Positions 16,541-28,234 of a DNA stretch of 64,000 nucleotides are shown here, one piece after another (within the stretch, counting starts at the first letter, position 1; every line of letters begins with the position of its first letter). A model generated the notes under the pieces. The model was not told where the DNA came from. It did not search any database and worked only from the letters and a program-made list of their open reading frames with translations. A program made the position numbers and the translations under genes. The stretch lies in assembly GCF_002844595.1 (NCBI RefSeq), contig NZ_PJNW01000009.1, positions 62,001-126,000 of the forward strand, written 5' to 3'. Source of the stretch: Pleomorphomonas diazotrophica. GTDB lineage: Bacteria; Pseudomonadota; Alphaproteobacteria; Rhizobiales; Pleomorphomonadaceae.

Positions 16541-17446
16541 TCACAGCGGATGCTTTTCGATATCCTCAAGCAGCCAATCGCGGAAGGCCCGGATTTTCGG
16601 CTGATTGCGCCGGCTTTCGGGATAAATCAGCCAATAGCCGGAGCCATCACTGCACACGAGGTCGAACGGCATGATCAGCCGACCGCTCGCCAGTTCCTCT
16701 CGGTAAAAGGCCGGCGTCAGGATGCCTACGCCATGCCCGGCGATGGCCGAACTTGCTTCAAGCGCTTGCGATCCGAACAAGTTGCGGGGCCTGCCGTCGA
16801 GATCAGCGTCGGGCACACCCGCAGCGTCGAACCAGCGCCGCCACCACGGATCGCCTGGATCAATGAGCTTGCACTTGAGGAGATCGCGGGGGGTATCGAG
16901 AGGCTTGACCCATTCAAGTAGTGACGGACTAAGCATGGGCGCAAAGTCGAGGTCCATCACATGGTGGCTGACGAGGCCGGGCCAAGCGCCTGGACCGCCT
17001 CTGCCTGCTCGAATGGCGACATCCCCCGGGTCGCGATTGAACTCCATCAGCGTGGTATCGGTTATGAGCCGCACCGCGATATGCGGCGCGCCGAGCTGGA
17101 AGTTGCCGATCCGACGTGCGAGCCAGTGAGCGGCAAACGTTGCTGTCGTGTTGATCGTGAGCTGGTCATTGGCCGCTGCTCGCGCTGTTACCATCGCTTC
17201 TTCGAGCAGGGCAAAGGCCTCGCTCACCTTTGGCATCAAGCGCTCGCCCGCCTCGGTCAGCTCGATACGCCGGGGCAAACGACGAAACAGCAGTTCGCCC
17301 AGCACGCCTTCCAGCAGCTTCACCTGATAGCTCACCGCCGTCTGCGTCATGCCGAGTTCTTCGCCGGCCCGAGTGAAGCTCATGAGACGCGCCACCGCCT
17401 CGAACACCCGGAGCGCATTGAGCGGCATCTGGCGACCCAGCTTCAT
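16541..17446 (-). CDS. LysR family transcriptional regulator (GcvA-like)
   Basis: A 301-residue LysR protein. The N-terminal winged helix-turn-helix reads LNALRVFEAVARLMSFTRAG then LGMTQTAVSYQVKLLE. The remainder is the periplasmic-binding-like effector domain (TTATFAAHWLARRIGNFQ, VAIRAGRGGPGAWPG, AIAGHGVGILTPAFYR). The opening RQMPLNALRVFEAVAR is typical of the GcvA/AmpR branch. It is divergent from the DUF1127 gene, the most obvious target. The inverted CGGC-N6-GCCG within an AT-flanked stretch at 17492-17512 could be its binding site, but this is weak evidence. The effector is unknown. Confidence 0.9.
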   Translation of the reverse strand: MKLGRQMPLNALRVFEAVARLMSFTRAGEELGMTQTAVSYQVKLLEGVLGELLFRRLPRRIELTEAGERLMPKVSEAFALLEEAMVTARAAANDQLTINTTATFAAHWLARRIGNFQLGAPHIAVRLITDTTLMEFNRDPGDVAIRAGRGGPGAWPGLVSHHVMDLDFAPMLSPSLLEWVKPLDTPRDLLKCKLIDPGDPWWRRWFDAAGVPDADLDGRPRNLFGSQALEASSAIAGHGVGILTPAFYREELASGRLIMPFDLVCSDGSGYWLIYPESRRNQPKIRAFRDWLLEDIEKHPL

Positions 17447-17548
17447 GGATAAGCCCTCTTTATGGGTGTAGGCGAAGGTTCGATTGGAAATATTCGGCTT
17501 TCTGGCCGAGATTGCCCTTGTCGCATCAACGGATCAAGGGAAACGACG

Positions 17549-17779
17549 ATGACTTGCGTGGATCACACCGTGGTCCGGCGCGGCCTTGGGCGCGCCGTTT
17601 TTCTTTCGGCGCCCGCCGTGCTGGCAGGTGCATTTGCCGCCCTTGCCCGATGGCGGGGTGCCAACATCGAAGACCTCAACGAGCACATGTTGCGCGACAT
17701 CGGCGTCATGGACGGTCGCGCGACAGAGGCAGGGATGCGCCGGGCAGCGGATCGCCGGTACGAACTCGACCGGTTTTGA
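17549..17779 (+). CDS. DUF1127 (YjiS-like) small protein
   Basis: A 76-residue protein with the conserved DUF1127 core near residues 40-52, LNEHMLRDIGVMDG, preceded by a hydrophobic N-terminal stretch (AVFLSAPAVLAGAFAALARW). DUF1127 proteins in alphaproteobacteria are small Arg-rich proteins; some bind RNA and influence phosphate and central carbon metabolism. The ATG at 17549 is preferred because upstream in-frame codons do not match the family. It lies divergent from the LysR gene and 88 bp ahead of valS. Confidence 0.82.
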   Translation: MTCVDHTVVRRGLGRAVFLSAPAVLAGAFAALARWRGANIEDLNEHMLRDIGVMDGRATEAGMRRAADRRYELDRF

Positions 17780-17867
17780 CGGCGGAAAGGGCGCTTCTTG
17801 TTGATTTTCGGGGGCGTAGCGGCTAACCGTCGCTCACCCCAAGACGACAGGAAAAAGACGTCGGATC

Positions 17868-20627
17868 ATGCTGGAAAAGACATTTGAAGCGGCGGACGTC
17901 GAGCCGCGCATCGCCAAGGCCTGGGAAGATGCGCGGGCGTTCGCCGCCGGCGCCGGCAAGCAGCCGGGCAAGGACACCTTCACCATCGTCATTCCGCCGC
18001 CGAACGTCACCGGCTCGCTGCACATGGGCCACGCGCTCAACAACACGCTGCAGGACATTCTGGTGCGCCTGCAGCGCATGCGCGGCCTCGACGTGCTCTG
18101 GCAGCCCGGCCTCGACCACGCCGGCATCGCCACGCAGATGGTGGTGGAGCGCCAACTGGCCGAGAGGCAAGTTCATCGCCGCCAGATCGGCCGCGAGGAG
18201 TTCGTCAAGCGCGTCTGGGAGTGGAAGGCCGAGTCCGGCGGCACCATCGTCGGCCAGTTGAAGCGCCTCGGTGCTTCCTGCGACTGGTCGCGCGAGCGCT
18301 TCACCATGGACGCCGGTCTTTCCAAGGCCGTGCTGAAGGTGTTCGTCCAGCTCTATCGCGAAGGGCTGATCTACAAGGACAAGCGCCTCGTCAACTGGGA
18401 CCCCAAGCTGCTCACCGCCATCTCCGACCTCGAGGTCGTGCAGACCGAGGTGAAGGGCAACCTCTGGCATTTCCGCTATCCGCTGGAGGGGGGCGCCACC
18501 TATCAATATCCGATCGCCTTCGACGAGGCCGGCAAGCCGACCGAGTTCGAGACGCGCGACTATATCGTCATCGCCACCACCCGCCCCGAGACCATGCTGG
18601 GCGACACGGCCGTGGCCGTGCATCCCACCGATGAGCGCTACAAGGCGATCGTCGGCAAGAAGGTGAAGCTGCCGCTGGTCGGCCGCCTGATCCCCATCGT
18701 CGCCGACGAATACTCCGACCCCACCAAGGGCACCGGCGCTGTGAAGATCACCCCGGCGCACGACTTCAACGACTTCGAGGTCGGCAGGCGGCATGGCCTG
18801 AAACCGATCAGCGTCCTCGACGTCGAGGCGGCGGTGACGCTGAAGGGCAATGCCGATTTCATCGAGGGTGTCGCGCCCTCCGCCGAACTCGACCAGACCA
18901 TCGAGAGCCTGCACGGCGGGGATCGCTTCGAGGCGCGCAAGCAGGTTGTGGCGGCCTTCGAGGCGGCGGGCCTGCTCGACAAGATCGAGCCGCATGTCCA
19001 TCAGGTGCCGCATGGCGACCGCGGCGGCGTGCCGATCGAGCCCTTCCTGACCGACCAGTGGTATGTCAACGCCAAGGTGCTGGCCGAGCCGGCGCTCGCC
19101 TCCGTCAAGGAAGGCCGCACCAGCTTCGTGCCGAAGAACTGGGAAAAGACCTATTACGACTGGATGGAGAACATCCAGCCCTGGTGCATCTCGCGCCAGC
19201 TCTGGTGGGGACACCAGATCCCGGCCTGGTACGGTCCTGATGGAAAGGTGTTCGTCGCCGAGAGCGAGGCCGCCGCTGCCGAGGAAGCCAAGGCTCACTA
19301 CGGCAAGGCGGTCGAACTGAAGCGCGACGAGGACGTGCTCGACACCTGGTTCTCGTCGGCCCTCTGGCCCTTCTCGACGCTGGGCTGGCCGGACGAGACG
19401 CCGGAGCTCAAGCGCTACTATCCGACCAACGTGCTGATCACCGGCTTCGACATCATCTTCTTCTGGGTCGCCCGGATGATGATGATGGGCAAGCACTTCA
19501 TGGGCACCGAGCCCTTCAAGGACGTCTACATCCACGCCCTCGTCCGCGACGAGAAGGGCGCCAAGATGTCGAAGTCCAAGGGCAACGTCATCGATCCGCT
19601 CAACCTGATCGACGAGTTCGGCGCCGACGCCCTGCGCTTCACGCTGGCCGCCATGGCCGCCCAGGGCCGCGACATCAAGCTCGCCACCAGCCGCGTCGGC
19701 GGTTACCGCAACTTCGCGACCAAGCTGTGGAACGCCGTCCGCTTCTCGGAGATGAACGGTTGCGTCCGTGTTGCTGGCTTCGATCCCGACAAGGTGACCG
19801 AGACGCTCAACCGCTGGATCGTCACCGAAGTGCGCAAGACGCAGGCTGAGGTGTCGGAAGCGCTCGACGCCTATCGCTTCAACGACGCGGCCGGCGCCAT
19901 CTATCGCTTCGTCTGGAACTCCTTCTGCGACTGGTATCTGGAGTTCACCAAGCCGGTGCTGACCGGCGACGACGGTTCGGCCAAGGATGAGACGCGGGCC
20001 ACCTGTGCCTGGGTGATCGACGAGATCCTGAAGATGCTGCACCCCTTCATGCCCTTCATCACCGAGGAACTCTGGGCCAAGACCGGCGAAGCCGGCCCGG
20101 CCCGCGACAACCTTCTGGTACTGACCGCCTGGCCGGAAGGCAGCCGCGAGACGACGGACGCCGCCGACGAGATCAACTGGCTGATCGACGTCATCACCGA
20201 GATCCGCTCGGTGCGCGCCGAGATGAACGTGGCGCCGGCAACGCTCTTGCCGCTGGTGCTGGTCGGGGCGTCGGACAAGGTGAAGGGGTGGCTCTCCACC
20301 CATACGCCGGCCATCCTGCGCCTTGCCCGCGTATCGGAAGTATCGACCGCCGATGCAGCGCCGGGCCAGTCGGCCCAGATCGTCACGGCCGACGGCGTCA
20401 TCGCCCTGCCGCTCTCGGGTGTGGTCGATCTCGACGGCGAACGTGCCCGCCTCGGCAAGGAAGAGACCAAGCTGATCGGCGAGATCGAGCGCATCGACAA
20501 GAAGCTCGGCAACGCCGCCTTCGTCGCCAAGGCTCCGGAAGAGGTGGTCGAGGAGGAGAAGGCCAAGCGCGACGGTTATGCCGAGCGGCTCGCCAAGGTG
20601 CGCGAGGCGTTGGCGCGACTGGCCTGA
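17868..20627 (+). CDS. valS: Valyl-tRNA synthetase
   Basis: Charges tRNA-Val with valine and edits mischarged threonine. It has 919 residues, usual for the short bacterial form. The class I HIGH-type motif appears as HMGH within PPPNVTGSLHMGHALNN near residue 50. The editing domain includes ATTRPETMLGDTAVAVHP near residues 234-250. The KMSKS motif is KMSKSKGN near residue 566. The C-terminal coiled coil (EETKLIGEIERIDKKLGN and onward) ends the protein. It follows popZ/ynfA at a distance and is followed by a strong intrinsic terminator, so it forms its own transcription unit or ends one. Confidence 0.97.
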   Translation: MLEKTFEAADVEPRIAKAWEDARAFAAGAGKQPGKDTFTIVIPPPNVTGSLHMGHALNNTLQDILVRLQRMRGLDVLWQPGLDHAGIATQMVVERQLAERQVHRRQIGREEFVKRVWEWKAESGGTIVGQLKRLGASCDWSRERFTMDAGLSKAVLKVFVQLYREGLIYKDKRLVNWDPKLLTAISDLEVVQTEVKGNLWHFRYPLEGGATYQYPIAFDEAGKPTEFETRDYIVIATTRPETMLGDTAVAVHPTDERYKAIVGKKVKLPLVGRLIPIVADEYSDPTKGTGAVKITPAHDFNDFEVGRRHGLKPISVLDVEAAVTLKGNADFIEGVAPSAELDQTIESLHGGDRFEARKQVVAAFEAAGLLDKIEPHVHQVPHGDRGGVPIEPFLTDQWYVNAKVLAEPALASVKEGRTSFVPKNWEKTYYDWMENIQPWCISRQLWWGHQIPAWYGPDGKVFVAESEAAAAEEAKAHYGKAVELKRDEDVLDTWFSSALWPFSTLGWPDETPELKRYYPTNVLITGFDIIFFWVARMMMMGKHFMGTEPFKDVYIHALVRDEKGAKMSKSKGNVIDPLNLIDEFGADALRFTLAAMAAQGRDIKLATSRVGGYRNFATKLWNAVRFSEMNGCVRVAGFDPDKVTETLNRWIVTEVRKTQAEVSEALDAYRFNDAAGAIYRFVWNSFCDWYLEFTKPVLTGDDGSAKDETRATCAWVIDEILKMLHPFMPFITEELWAKTGEAGPARDNLLVLTAWPEGSRETTDAADEINWLIDVITEIRSVRAEMNVAPATLLPLVLVGASDKVKGWLSTHTPAILRLARVSEVSTADAAPGQSAQIVTADGVIALPLSGVVDLDGERARLGKEETKLIGEIERIDKKLGNAAFVAKAPEEVVEEEKAKRDGYAERLAKVREALARLA

Positions 20628-20653
20628 GACCCGATATTCTTCGGGATGAAGTT

Positions 20654-20683
20654 GGGCTTCGCGGTTTGCCGCGAGGCCCTTTT
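20654..20683 (+). terminator. Intrinsic terminator after valS
   Basis: An 11-bp stem (GGGCTTCGCGG pairing with CCGCGAGGCCC, one G-T wobble) with a TTTG loop is followed directly by TTTT. It begins 27 bp after the valS stop. Confidence 0.85.
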
Positions 20684-20783
20684 GATTCAAGGAGCCTGCC
20701 TGCCCCAGACGTTTCGCCAAGCGAAGCGTTGGAGAGACGGCCGAAATCCGCTAAGCCTTGTCGAAAGCTCACGGACGACCCTC

Positions 20784-21527
20784 ATGCGTATCGCCATTCT
20801 CTCCGACATTCACGGCAATGCCGACGCGCTCACGGCGGTGCTCGACGATCTGGCCCGCCGGTCGGTGGATGCTACGGTCTGTCTCGGCGATCATCTGTCG
20901 GGGCCGCTCGAGGCGCGACGCACGGCCGACATGTTGATGGCCTCGCCGATTTCCTGCATCGCCGGCAATCATGACCGGGCGCTGGTGACCACGCCGCGAT
21001 CCGAGATGGGGCTGTCGGATGGCCACGCTTATGATCAACTGTCCGGTGCGCACATCGCCTGGCTGAAGGGACTACCCGCCTCGCTGTCGGTCGGGCCGGT
21101 GATCGCCTGGCACGGCACACCGGCCTCGGATGCCGAGTACTGGCTGGAAACCGTGGAGGGCGGCCGCATGCGGCTCGCCGAACGCGATGTCGTGGAGACC
21201 AGGGCGCAAACGTCTTGGTCGGTTGGTCCGACAAGCCTGCTTCTCTGCGGCCATACCCATATGCCGCGTGTCGTCCGCTTGAAGTCGGGCGCCATTGTCG
21301 TCAATCCCGGCAGCGTCGGGTTGCAGGGCTATACTGACGACGCGCCCTTGCACATCATGCAGGTTGGTGCGCCGGAAGCCCGCTACGCCATTGCCGAGAG
21401 ACGCCGCGCCGGCTGGGCCGTGGTGCATTATGCGGTGCCCTACGACACGACGAACGTCGTCCGTCTCGCCCGCGAAGCGGGTCGACTGGAATGGGCCTCG
21501 GCACTCGAGAGCGGCTGGATCGCCTGA
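20784..21527 (+). CDS. Metallophosphoesterase (YfcE/calcineurin-like)
   Basis: A 247-residue dinuclear-metal phosphoesterase. The metal-binding blocks are all visible: DIHGN near residue 8, CLGDHLSGP near residue 36, GNHDR near residue 61, and GHTHMP with VNPGSVGLQGY in the second half. Such proteins cleave phosphodiesters or diadenosine polyphosphates; the substrate cannot be assigned. The start at 20784 is the Met that begins the first motif region (MRIAILSDIHGN). The longer frame from 20646 would run through the valS terminator and is rejected. It is isolated between valS and the folate operon. Confidence 0.88.
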   Translation: MRIAILSDIHGNADALTAVLDDLARRSVDATVCLGDHLSGPLEARRTADMLMASPISCIAGNHDRALVTTPRSEMGLSDGHAYDQLSGAHIAWLKGLPASLSVGPVIAWHGTPASDAEYWLETVEGGRMRLAERDVVETRAQTSWSVGPTSLLLCGHTHMPRVVRLKSGAIVVNPGSVGLQGYTDDAPLHIMQVGAPEARYAIAERRRAGWAVVHYAVPYDTTNVVRLAREAGRLEWASALESGWIA

Positions 21528-21564
21528 CCTTCGCCAGCTCTGATTTCACCCACGCGGAAAATTC

Positions 21565-22251
21565 TCACGACTCATCGGGTGCCGGCCGGACAGAGTGGAT
21601 GGCGAAGGCGGCAGCCACGGCGCGAATGCGCGCCGGATCGAGGGGCTTTGCCGGATCTTCATCTTCCGAGACGGCGGCACGAAAACCGAGATGATCGGGC
21701 CGGAGCGGCAGCAGCGTGCCGACATCGACGACGCGCAGGCCGCCGGACAGGGCCACCGATAGTTTTGACCGGCGCGCGGCGGCGATGAACCGGGCGATAT
21801 CTGCGATCTTGACGGCCTTGGTCAGCCCATCGGATGTCTCGGGCGCCGAAAGCCAGACGCCGGAGAAGCCGGCAATGGCCGCGACCGGCAGAAGCTCGAA
21901 GTCCGGCCCCGCCTCGGGTGGAAAGGCGGCAATCAACCTGACGGTGGAGGCCAGGGAACGGCCGACTTGCGACAGCAGCGCCGCACCGGCGTCGCCACCC
22001 GGCACCGGCAGGACCAGCGCGGTGACGGCGGTCGCGGCGAGCTCGGCAAGACCGTCGGACGAAAGGTCTCCTGCGGCAGCCACCACCTCGGTCTGCTCGC
22101 CGGCGGCTGCCAGAATGGCCCGCACGTCGGAAAGCGGAAGAGGAGACGGCGATCCCCCCGCATTGCCGGCCGCGAAGATCGTCGTCACGCCGGAGACAAC
22201 GGCGGCTCGCGCCTCGTCAGCGGTGGTGACGGTCACCTGAAGAGCGGTCAT
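21565..22251 (-). CDS. DUF556/MfnB-like protein lacking the expected catalytic residues
   Basis: A 228-residue TIM-barrel-like protein that aligns along its length with (5-formylfuran-3-yl)methyl phosphate synthases (MfnB; DUF556), which make the furan precursor of methanofuran in methanogens and some methylotrophs. The strongest match is the C-terminal half: GPDFELLPVAAIAGFSGVWL, then LSGGLRVVDVGTLLPLRPDH and LGFRAAV followed by LDPARIRAV. From memory, the family's Schiff-base Lys lies in a D-x-K-[DN]-P motif in the first strand, and a D-x-x-x-K pair follows GxxxD. Here those places read FAAGN and LSAPET, so both look lost. It is the last gene of the folP-folB-folK operon, 16 bp after folK. 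Start at 22251 is the Met before TALQVTV. Likely not an active synthase; function unknown. Confidence 0.68.
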   Translation of the reverse strand: MTALQVTVTTADEARAAVVSGVTTIFAAGNAGGSPSPLPLSDVRAILAAAGEQTEVVAAAGDLSSDGLAELAATAVTALVLPVPGGDAGAALLSQVGRSLASTVRLIAAFPPEAGPDFELLPVAAIAGFSGVWLSAPETSDGLTKAVKIADIARFIAAARRSKLSVALSGGLRVVDVGTLLPLRPDHLGFRAAVSEDEDPAKPLDPARIRAVAAAFAIHSVRPAPDES

Positions 22252-22267
22252 GGCGGGCCTCCGCGTG

Positions 22268-22738
22268 TCAGAGCTTCTCGATGGGATCGTTGGCGAATCG
22301 GGCTGCCAGGTCGGCAACGGTCCTGTCGCCAATCAAGAGGTCCGGCGCGATCTCGGCAAGGGGAATCAGGACGAAACCACGTTCATGGGCGTGGCGATGG
22401 GGCAGCGTCAGCTCCGGGGTGTCCATGCGCACGTTGTCGTAGGCGATGAGGTCGATGTCGATGAGGCGCGGCCCCCAGCGCTCATGGCGCACGCGGCCGA
22501 GCTGCCGCTCCACGTCGAGGCAGATCTCGAGCAGCTTGAGCGGGGGATGGACTGTCTCCACGACGGCCGAGACATTGGTGAAATCCGGCTGGTCGGTCTT
22601 GCCCCATGGGCGGGTGCGGTAGTCCGACGAACGGGCGACCACGCGCGCGCCGGTCGCTTCCAGATGGCGCAACGCATCGGCTATGGTGGCGCGTACGTCG
22701 CCGATGTTGCCGCCGAGGCTGAGCGCCGCCCTAGCCAT
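22268..22738 (-). CDS. folK: 2-amino-4-hydroxy-6-hydroxymethyldihydropteridine diphosphokinase
   Basis: Transfers pyrophosphate from ATP to 6-hydroxymethyl-dihydropterin, making the substrate of dihydropteroate synthase. It has 156 residues, as usual. The N-terminal ALSLGGNIGD, the substrate loop YRTRPWGKTDQPDF, and the metal/ATP motif RWGPRLIDIDLIAYD are present, followed by LPHRHAHERGFVLIPLAEI. It overlaps the end of folB by eight bases. The start is the ATG before ARAALSLGG; the longer open frame upstream is folB read in another frame. Confidence 0.95.
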   Translation of the reverse strand: MARAALSLGGNIGDVRATIADALRHLEATGARVVARSSDYRTRPWGKTDQPDFTNVSAVVETVHPPLKLLEICLDVERQLGRVRHERWGPRLIDIDLIAYDNVRMDTPELTLPHRHAHERGFVLIPLAEIAPDLLIGDRTVADLAARFANDPIEKL

Positions 22739-23102
22739 CGGCCCGGCTCCGGGTGATTTCCACCGACACGGTGTCGAGCACGTGCGGCACCGGTGCCGAC
22801 GGCTTGTCGATGAGGACGGTGATCGCCTCGACGAGCGGGAAGGTGGCGAGGATGTCGGTGGCGATCGCCTCGGCCAGCGCTTCCAGAAGGTTGAAGCGGC
22901 GCGTCGTGGCGATGCCGACCGCGACCTCGGCCATGTCGGCATAGGATACCGATCTCGTCAGGTCGTCGCTGGTGCCGGCGGCGCGCGTGTCGACCGCTGC
23001 ATCCAGCGAGATGAAGAAGCGCTGGCCGATCGCCGCCTCTTCCGGAAGCACGCCATGGCGGGCGAAGACGGCGAGCCGGTGGACACGAATATGATCGGTC
23101 AT
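22731..23102 (-). CDS. folB: Dihydroneopterin aldolase
   Basis: Converts dihydroneopterin to 6-hydroxymethyl-dihydropterin and glycolaldehyde. The 123-residue protein shows the family opening HRLAVFARHGVLPEEAAIGQ, the DLTRSVSYADM block and the C-terminal FNLLEALAEAIA, VLIDKPSAPVPH. The catalytic Lys is in the DKPSAP motif. It overlaps the end of folP by four bases and the start of folK by eight, so the three folate genes are translationally coupled. Confidence 0.94.
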   Translation of the reverse strand: MTDHIRVHRLAVFARHGVLPEEAAIGQRFFISLDAAVDTRAAGTSDDLTRSVSYADMAEVAVGIATTRRFNLLEALAEAIATDILATFPLVEAITVLIDKPSAPVPHVLDTVSVEITRSRADG

Positions 23103-23917
23103 CGCATCTCCCTCCTGATGGCGTCGGCGACGGCGGCGGCGTCGCGGTGGGCGGCGACGTCATGCACCCGGACGATATCGGCCCCAGCCAGGATGGCGGC
23201 GACATTGGAGGCGACGGTGCCGTGAAGTCGCTCGGAGACCGGCCGGTCGGCGCCGATCAGCGCGCCGATCATCCGCTTGCGCGAGGTGCCCATCAGAACC
23301 GGATGGCCGAGCGCCTTGAGCTCGCCGACGCGGGCGACTGCCTGAAGGTTCTGGTCGAAGGTCTTGCCGAAGCCGACGCCGGGGTCGAGGATGACATGGT
23401 CGTCGGGAATGCCCGCCTTGCGGGCGATGGCGAGCGAGCGCCCGAAGAAGGCCTTCATGTCCTCGATGATGTCGATCTCCGGATCGATGCCCGTCCGGTT
23501 ATGCATGACGATCACCACCGCGCCATGGGCGGCGGCGGCCGATGCGATGTCCGGTTCGCGCTGCAGGCCCCAGACGTCATTGACGATGACCGCTCCGGCC
23601 TTGAGCGCCGCCTCGGCTGTCGCCGCCTTGTAGGTGTCGATGGAAACAGGCGGGAAGCTTCCGGCGGTGAGGCGCTCGATCACCGGCACCACGCGGGCGA
23701 TCTCTTCTTCTGCCGGCACCTCGGTGGCGCCCGGCCGCGTCGACTCGCCGCCCAGATCGAGAATGTCGGCTCCCTCGTCGGCCATGCGGCGGGCGTGGTC
23801 CAGGGCGGCGTCCATGGAGGTATAGCGGCCGCCGTCGGAAAAGCTGTCGGGCGTGACGTTGAGGATGCCCATCACTAGCGTGCGCTTGCCGAGGTCGGGC
23901 AGAAGGGAAAAGACCAT
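23099..23917 (-). CDS. folP: Dihydropteroate synthase
   Basis: Condenses the pterin pyrophosphate with p-aminobenzoate; the target of sulfonamides. With the start at 23917 it has 272 residues. Family motifs are clear: MGILNVTPDSFSDGG, DLGGESTRPGA, SIDTYKAATAEAAL, the VNDVWGLQ block, DPGVGFGKT and LMGTSRKRMIG. The frame is open to 23998, but the preferred start (MVFSLLPDLGK) fits the usual N-terminus. It is the first gene of the folP-folB-folK-DUF556 operon, with an AT-rich leader upstream. Confidence 0.96.
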   Translation of the reverse strand: MVFSLLPDLGKRTLVMGILNVTPDSFSDGGRYTSMDAALDHARRMADEGADILDLGGESTRPGATEVPAEEEIARVVPVIERLTAGSFPPVSIDTYKAATAEAALKAGAVIVNDVWGLQREPDIASAAAAHGAVVIVMHNRTGIDPEIDIIEDMKAFFGRSLAIARKAGIPDDHVILDPGVGFGKTFDQNLQAVARVGELKALGHPVLMGTSRKRMIGALIGADRPVSERLHGTVASNVAAILAGADIVRVHDVAAHRDAAAVADAIRREMR

Positions 23918-24206
23918 GGGCGTGCTCGCACCTGGATGTCGGGTCTCTGAGGTAGCCCGCGCGCCGGTCGCTGGCAAGCGGCTGTTCGACCATGGCACCT
24001 GAAGCGCTTCATCCTGAATCTGAATGTGAGGATCTAGCCGCTTGAATCGATGCGCGAGGTCTATAAAATGCGTTATAAATCAATATATTAACAGAAGTTC
24101 CTGACTCTCTTGCGGAATCTCGCCCGCAGCGGCGCGATTACCTTAAGCGCCCCAAGTTCCGCCGGCGAGCCGATGGCCGGCCGACGGAACGGATTCGCCA
24201 TGCCGC
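23918..24206. other. Intergenic leader between uvrA and folP
   Basis: 289 bp between the 3' end of uvrA and the folP start, both on the minus strand. It contains an AT-rich core around 24060-24095, in contrast to the surrounding GC-rich sequence, and probably carries the folP operon promoter. No specific element could be assigned. Confidence 0.4.
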
Positions 24207-27119
<2,913 letters not shown>

Positions 27120-27547
27120 GTCAGTCGTCGTCCTTGTCGCGGTTCCCGGAAGGGCGGGAAGCGGGAAATGTCTTGCCCAAAGCTCGTGAACCGGGCGGCC
27201 GGAGGGCTCGCCAAGCTAGTCCGGGTCTGCTGTCGCATCCTGTCAGGATCGGCCGGAGACCTGCAAGGCGCCGGCACGCGCTGCAGCCATGCCGCCGGAT
27301 CCAATGAAGAAACGCGGAAGCCTCGAAATTCGGTTGCGGCATCCTTGCGAAACGTCTAGAACGTATCAGGAACACGTGATCGGCGCCAGCCCTTTTCTCA
27401 CTGTGGAAAAGGATGCAGGGCCGCCGGGCCCGGGGTATCGCAGGGTCGGTGCCGGCGTTAACGTGCTGCCATATTGCCGGGCGAAGCCCCGGCCGGTCCG
27501 ACGCGTCGACATCGGGCCGAGGGTAGCGAGTTTGAAGGAAGATAGCC
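27120..27547. other. uvrA-ssb divergent intergenic region
   Basis: 428 bp between two divergent genes. The only site I can assign is the LexA box at 27359-27373. An in-frame 5' extension of neither gene is convincing, and no RNA gene is recognised. Confidence 0.6.
27359..27373. promoter_or_regulatory. LexA (SOS) box between uvrA and ssb
   Basis: GAAC-GTATCAG-GAAC on the plus strand, which is GTTC-N7-GTTC on the minus strand, the alphaproteobacterial LexA consensus. It lies 240 bp before uvrA and 175 bp before ssb. A shared SOS box between these divergent genes is established in Rhizobiales relatives. Confidence 0.85.
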
Positions 27548-28075
27548 ATGGCAGGCAGCGTCAACAAGGTCATCCTGATCGGCAATCTCGGGCGTGACCC
27601 CGAGGTGCGGCGGATGGGATCGGGCGATGCCGTGGTCAACCTGCGCATCGCCACGTCTGAAAACTGGCGCGACCGCCAGAGCGGTGAGCGCAAGGAGCGC
27701 ACCGAGTGGCACTCGGTGGTGATCTTCAACGAGAACCTCGCCAAGGTCGCCGAGCAGTATCTGAAGAAGGGCTCCAAGGTCTACATCGAGGGCCAGCTTC
27801 AGACGCGCAAGTGGACCGATCAGTCCGGCCAGGAGCGCTATACCACTGAGGTCGTGCTCCAGCGTTTCCGTGGCGAGCTGACCATTCTCGACAGCCGTGG
27901 CGAAGGCGGCGGTCGCGGCGAGGGCGACTTCGGCGGTGACGCCGGTTCGGATTACGGCTCCTCCGGTCCGATGGACCGTGCTCCGGCCCGGTCCGGCGGC
28001 GGTGGCCGTGGCCAGGGCGGCGGCGCTCCGGCCTCCAACTTCTCGTCCGACCTCGACGACGACATTCCGTTCTGA
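27548..28075 (+). CDS. ssb: Single-stranded DNA-binding protein
   Basis: Protects single-stranded DNA and recruits repair and replication partners. It has 175 residues. The OB fold spans residues 1-112 ([29 protein letters not shown]-type loop seen as [20 protein letters not shown], and [17 protein letters not shown]). A Gly-rich disordered linker follows, then the conserved acidic tip DLDDDIPF that binds partner proteins. The ATG follows GGAAG. It is divergent from uvrA with a LexA box between. Confidence 0.97.
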   Translation: MAGSVNKVILIGNLGRDPEVRRMGSGDAVVNLRIATSENWRDRQSGERKERTEWHSVVIFNENLAKVAEQYLKKGSKVYIEGQLQTRKWTDQSGQERYTTEVVLQRFRGELTILDSRGEGGGRGEGDFGGDAGSDYGSSGPMDRAPARSGGGGRGQGGGAPASNFSSDLDDDIPF

Positions 28076-28132
28076 GGATCACGGGTGAAGTCTCCCCTTC
28101 TTTTCCGATCGGACACTGCGGGTTGAGCCGCG

Positions 28133-28152
28133 CCCGGACGTCTTGGTCCGGG
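28133..28152 (+). terminator. Stem-loop after ssb, possible terminator
   Basis: CCCGGAC and GTCCGGG form a perfect 7-bp stem around a six-base loop, 58 bp past the ssb stop. The following sequence is only weakly T-rich, so termination is uncertain. Confidence 0.4.
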
Positions 28153-28234
28153 TTCGGCTCGTTCCGACGCATCGCTGGCGCCTGGTTGCCCTTGCGGCAT
28201 CGCGCCGTGTTGTCCTGCTTTCGGAAAAGAAGAA

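Noticed and set aside
17492-17512. LysR binding site before the DUF1127 gene
   Set aside because: Only a four-base inverted CGGC/GCCG pair is present, which is too short to claim as a feature by itself.
17823-20720. 965-residue open frame antisense to valS
   Set aside because: Shadow of valS, which shows HIGH- and KMSKS-type motifs; the antisense frame lacks any family pattern.
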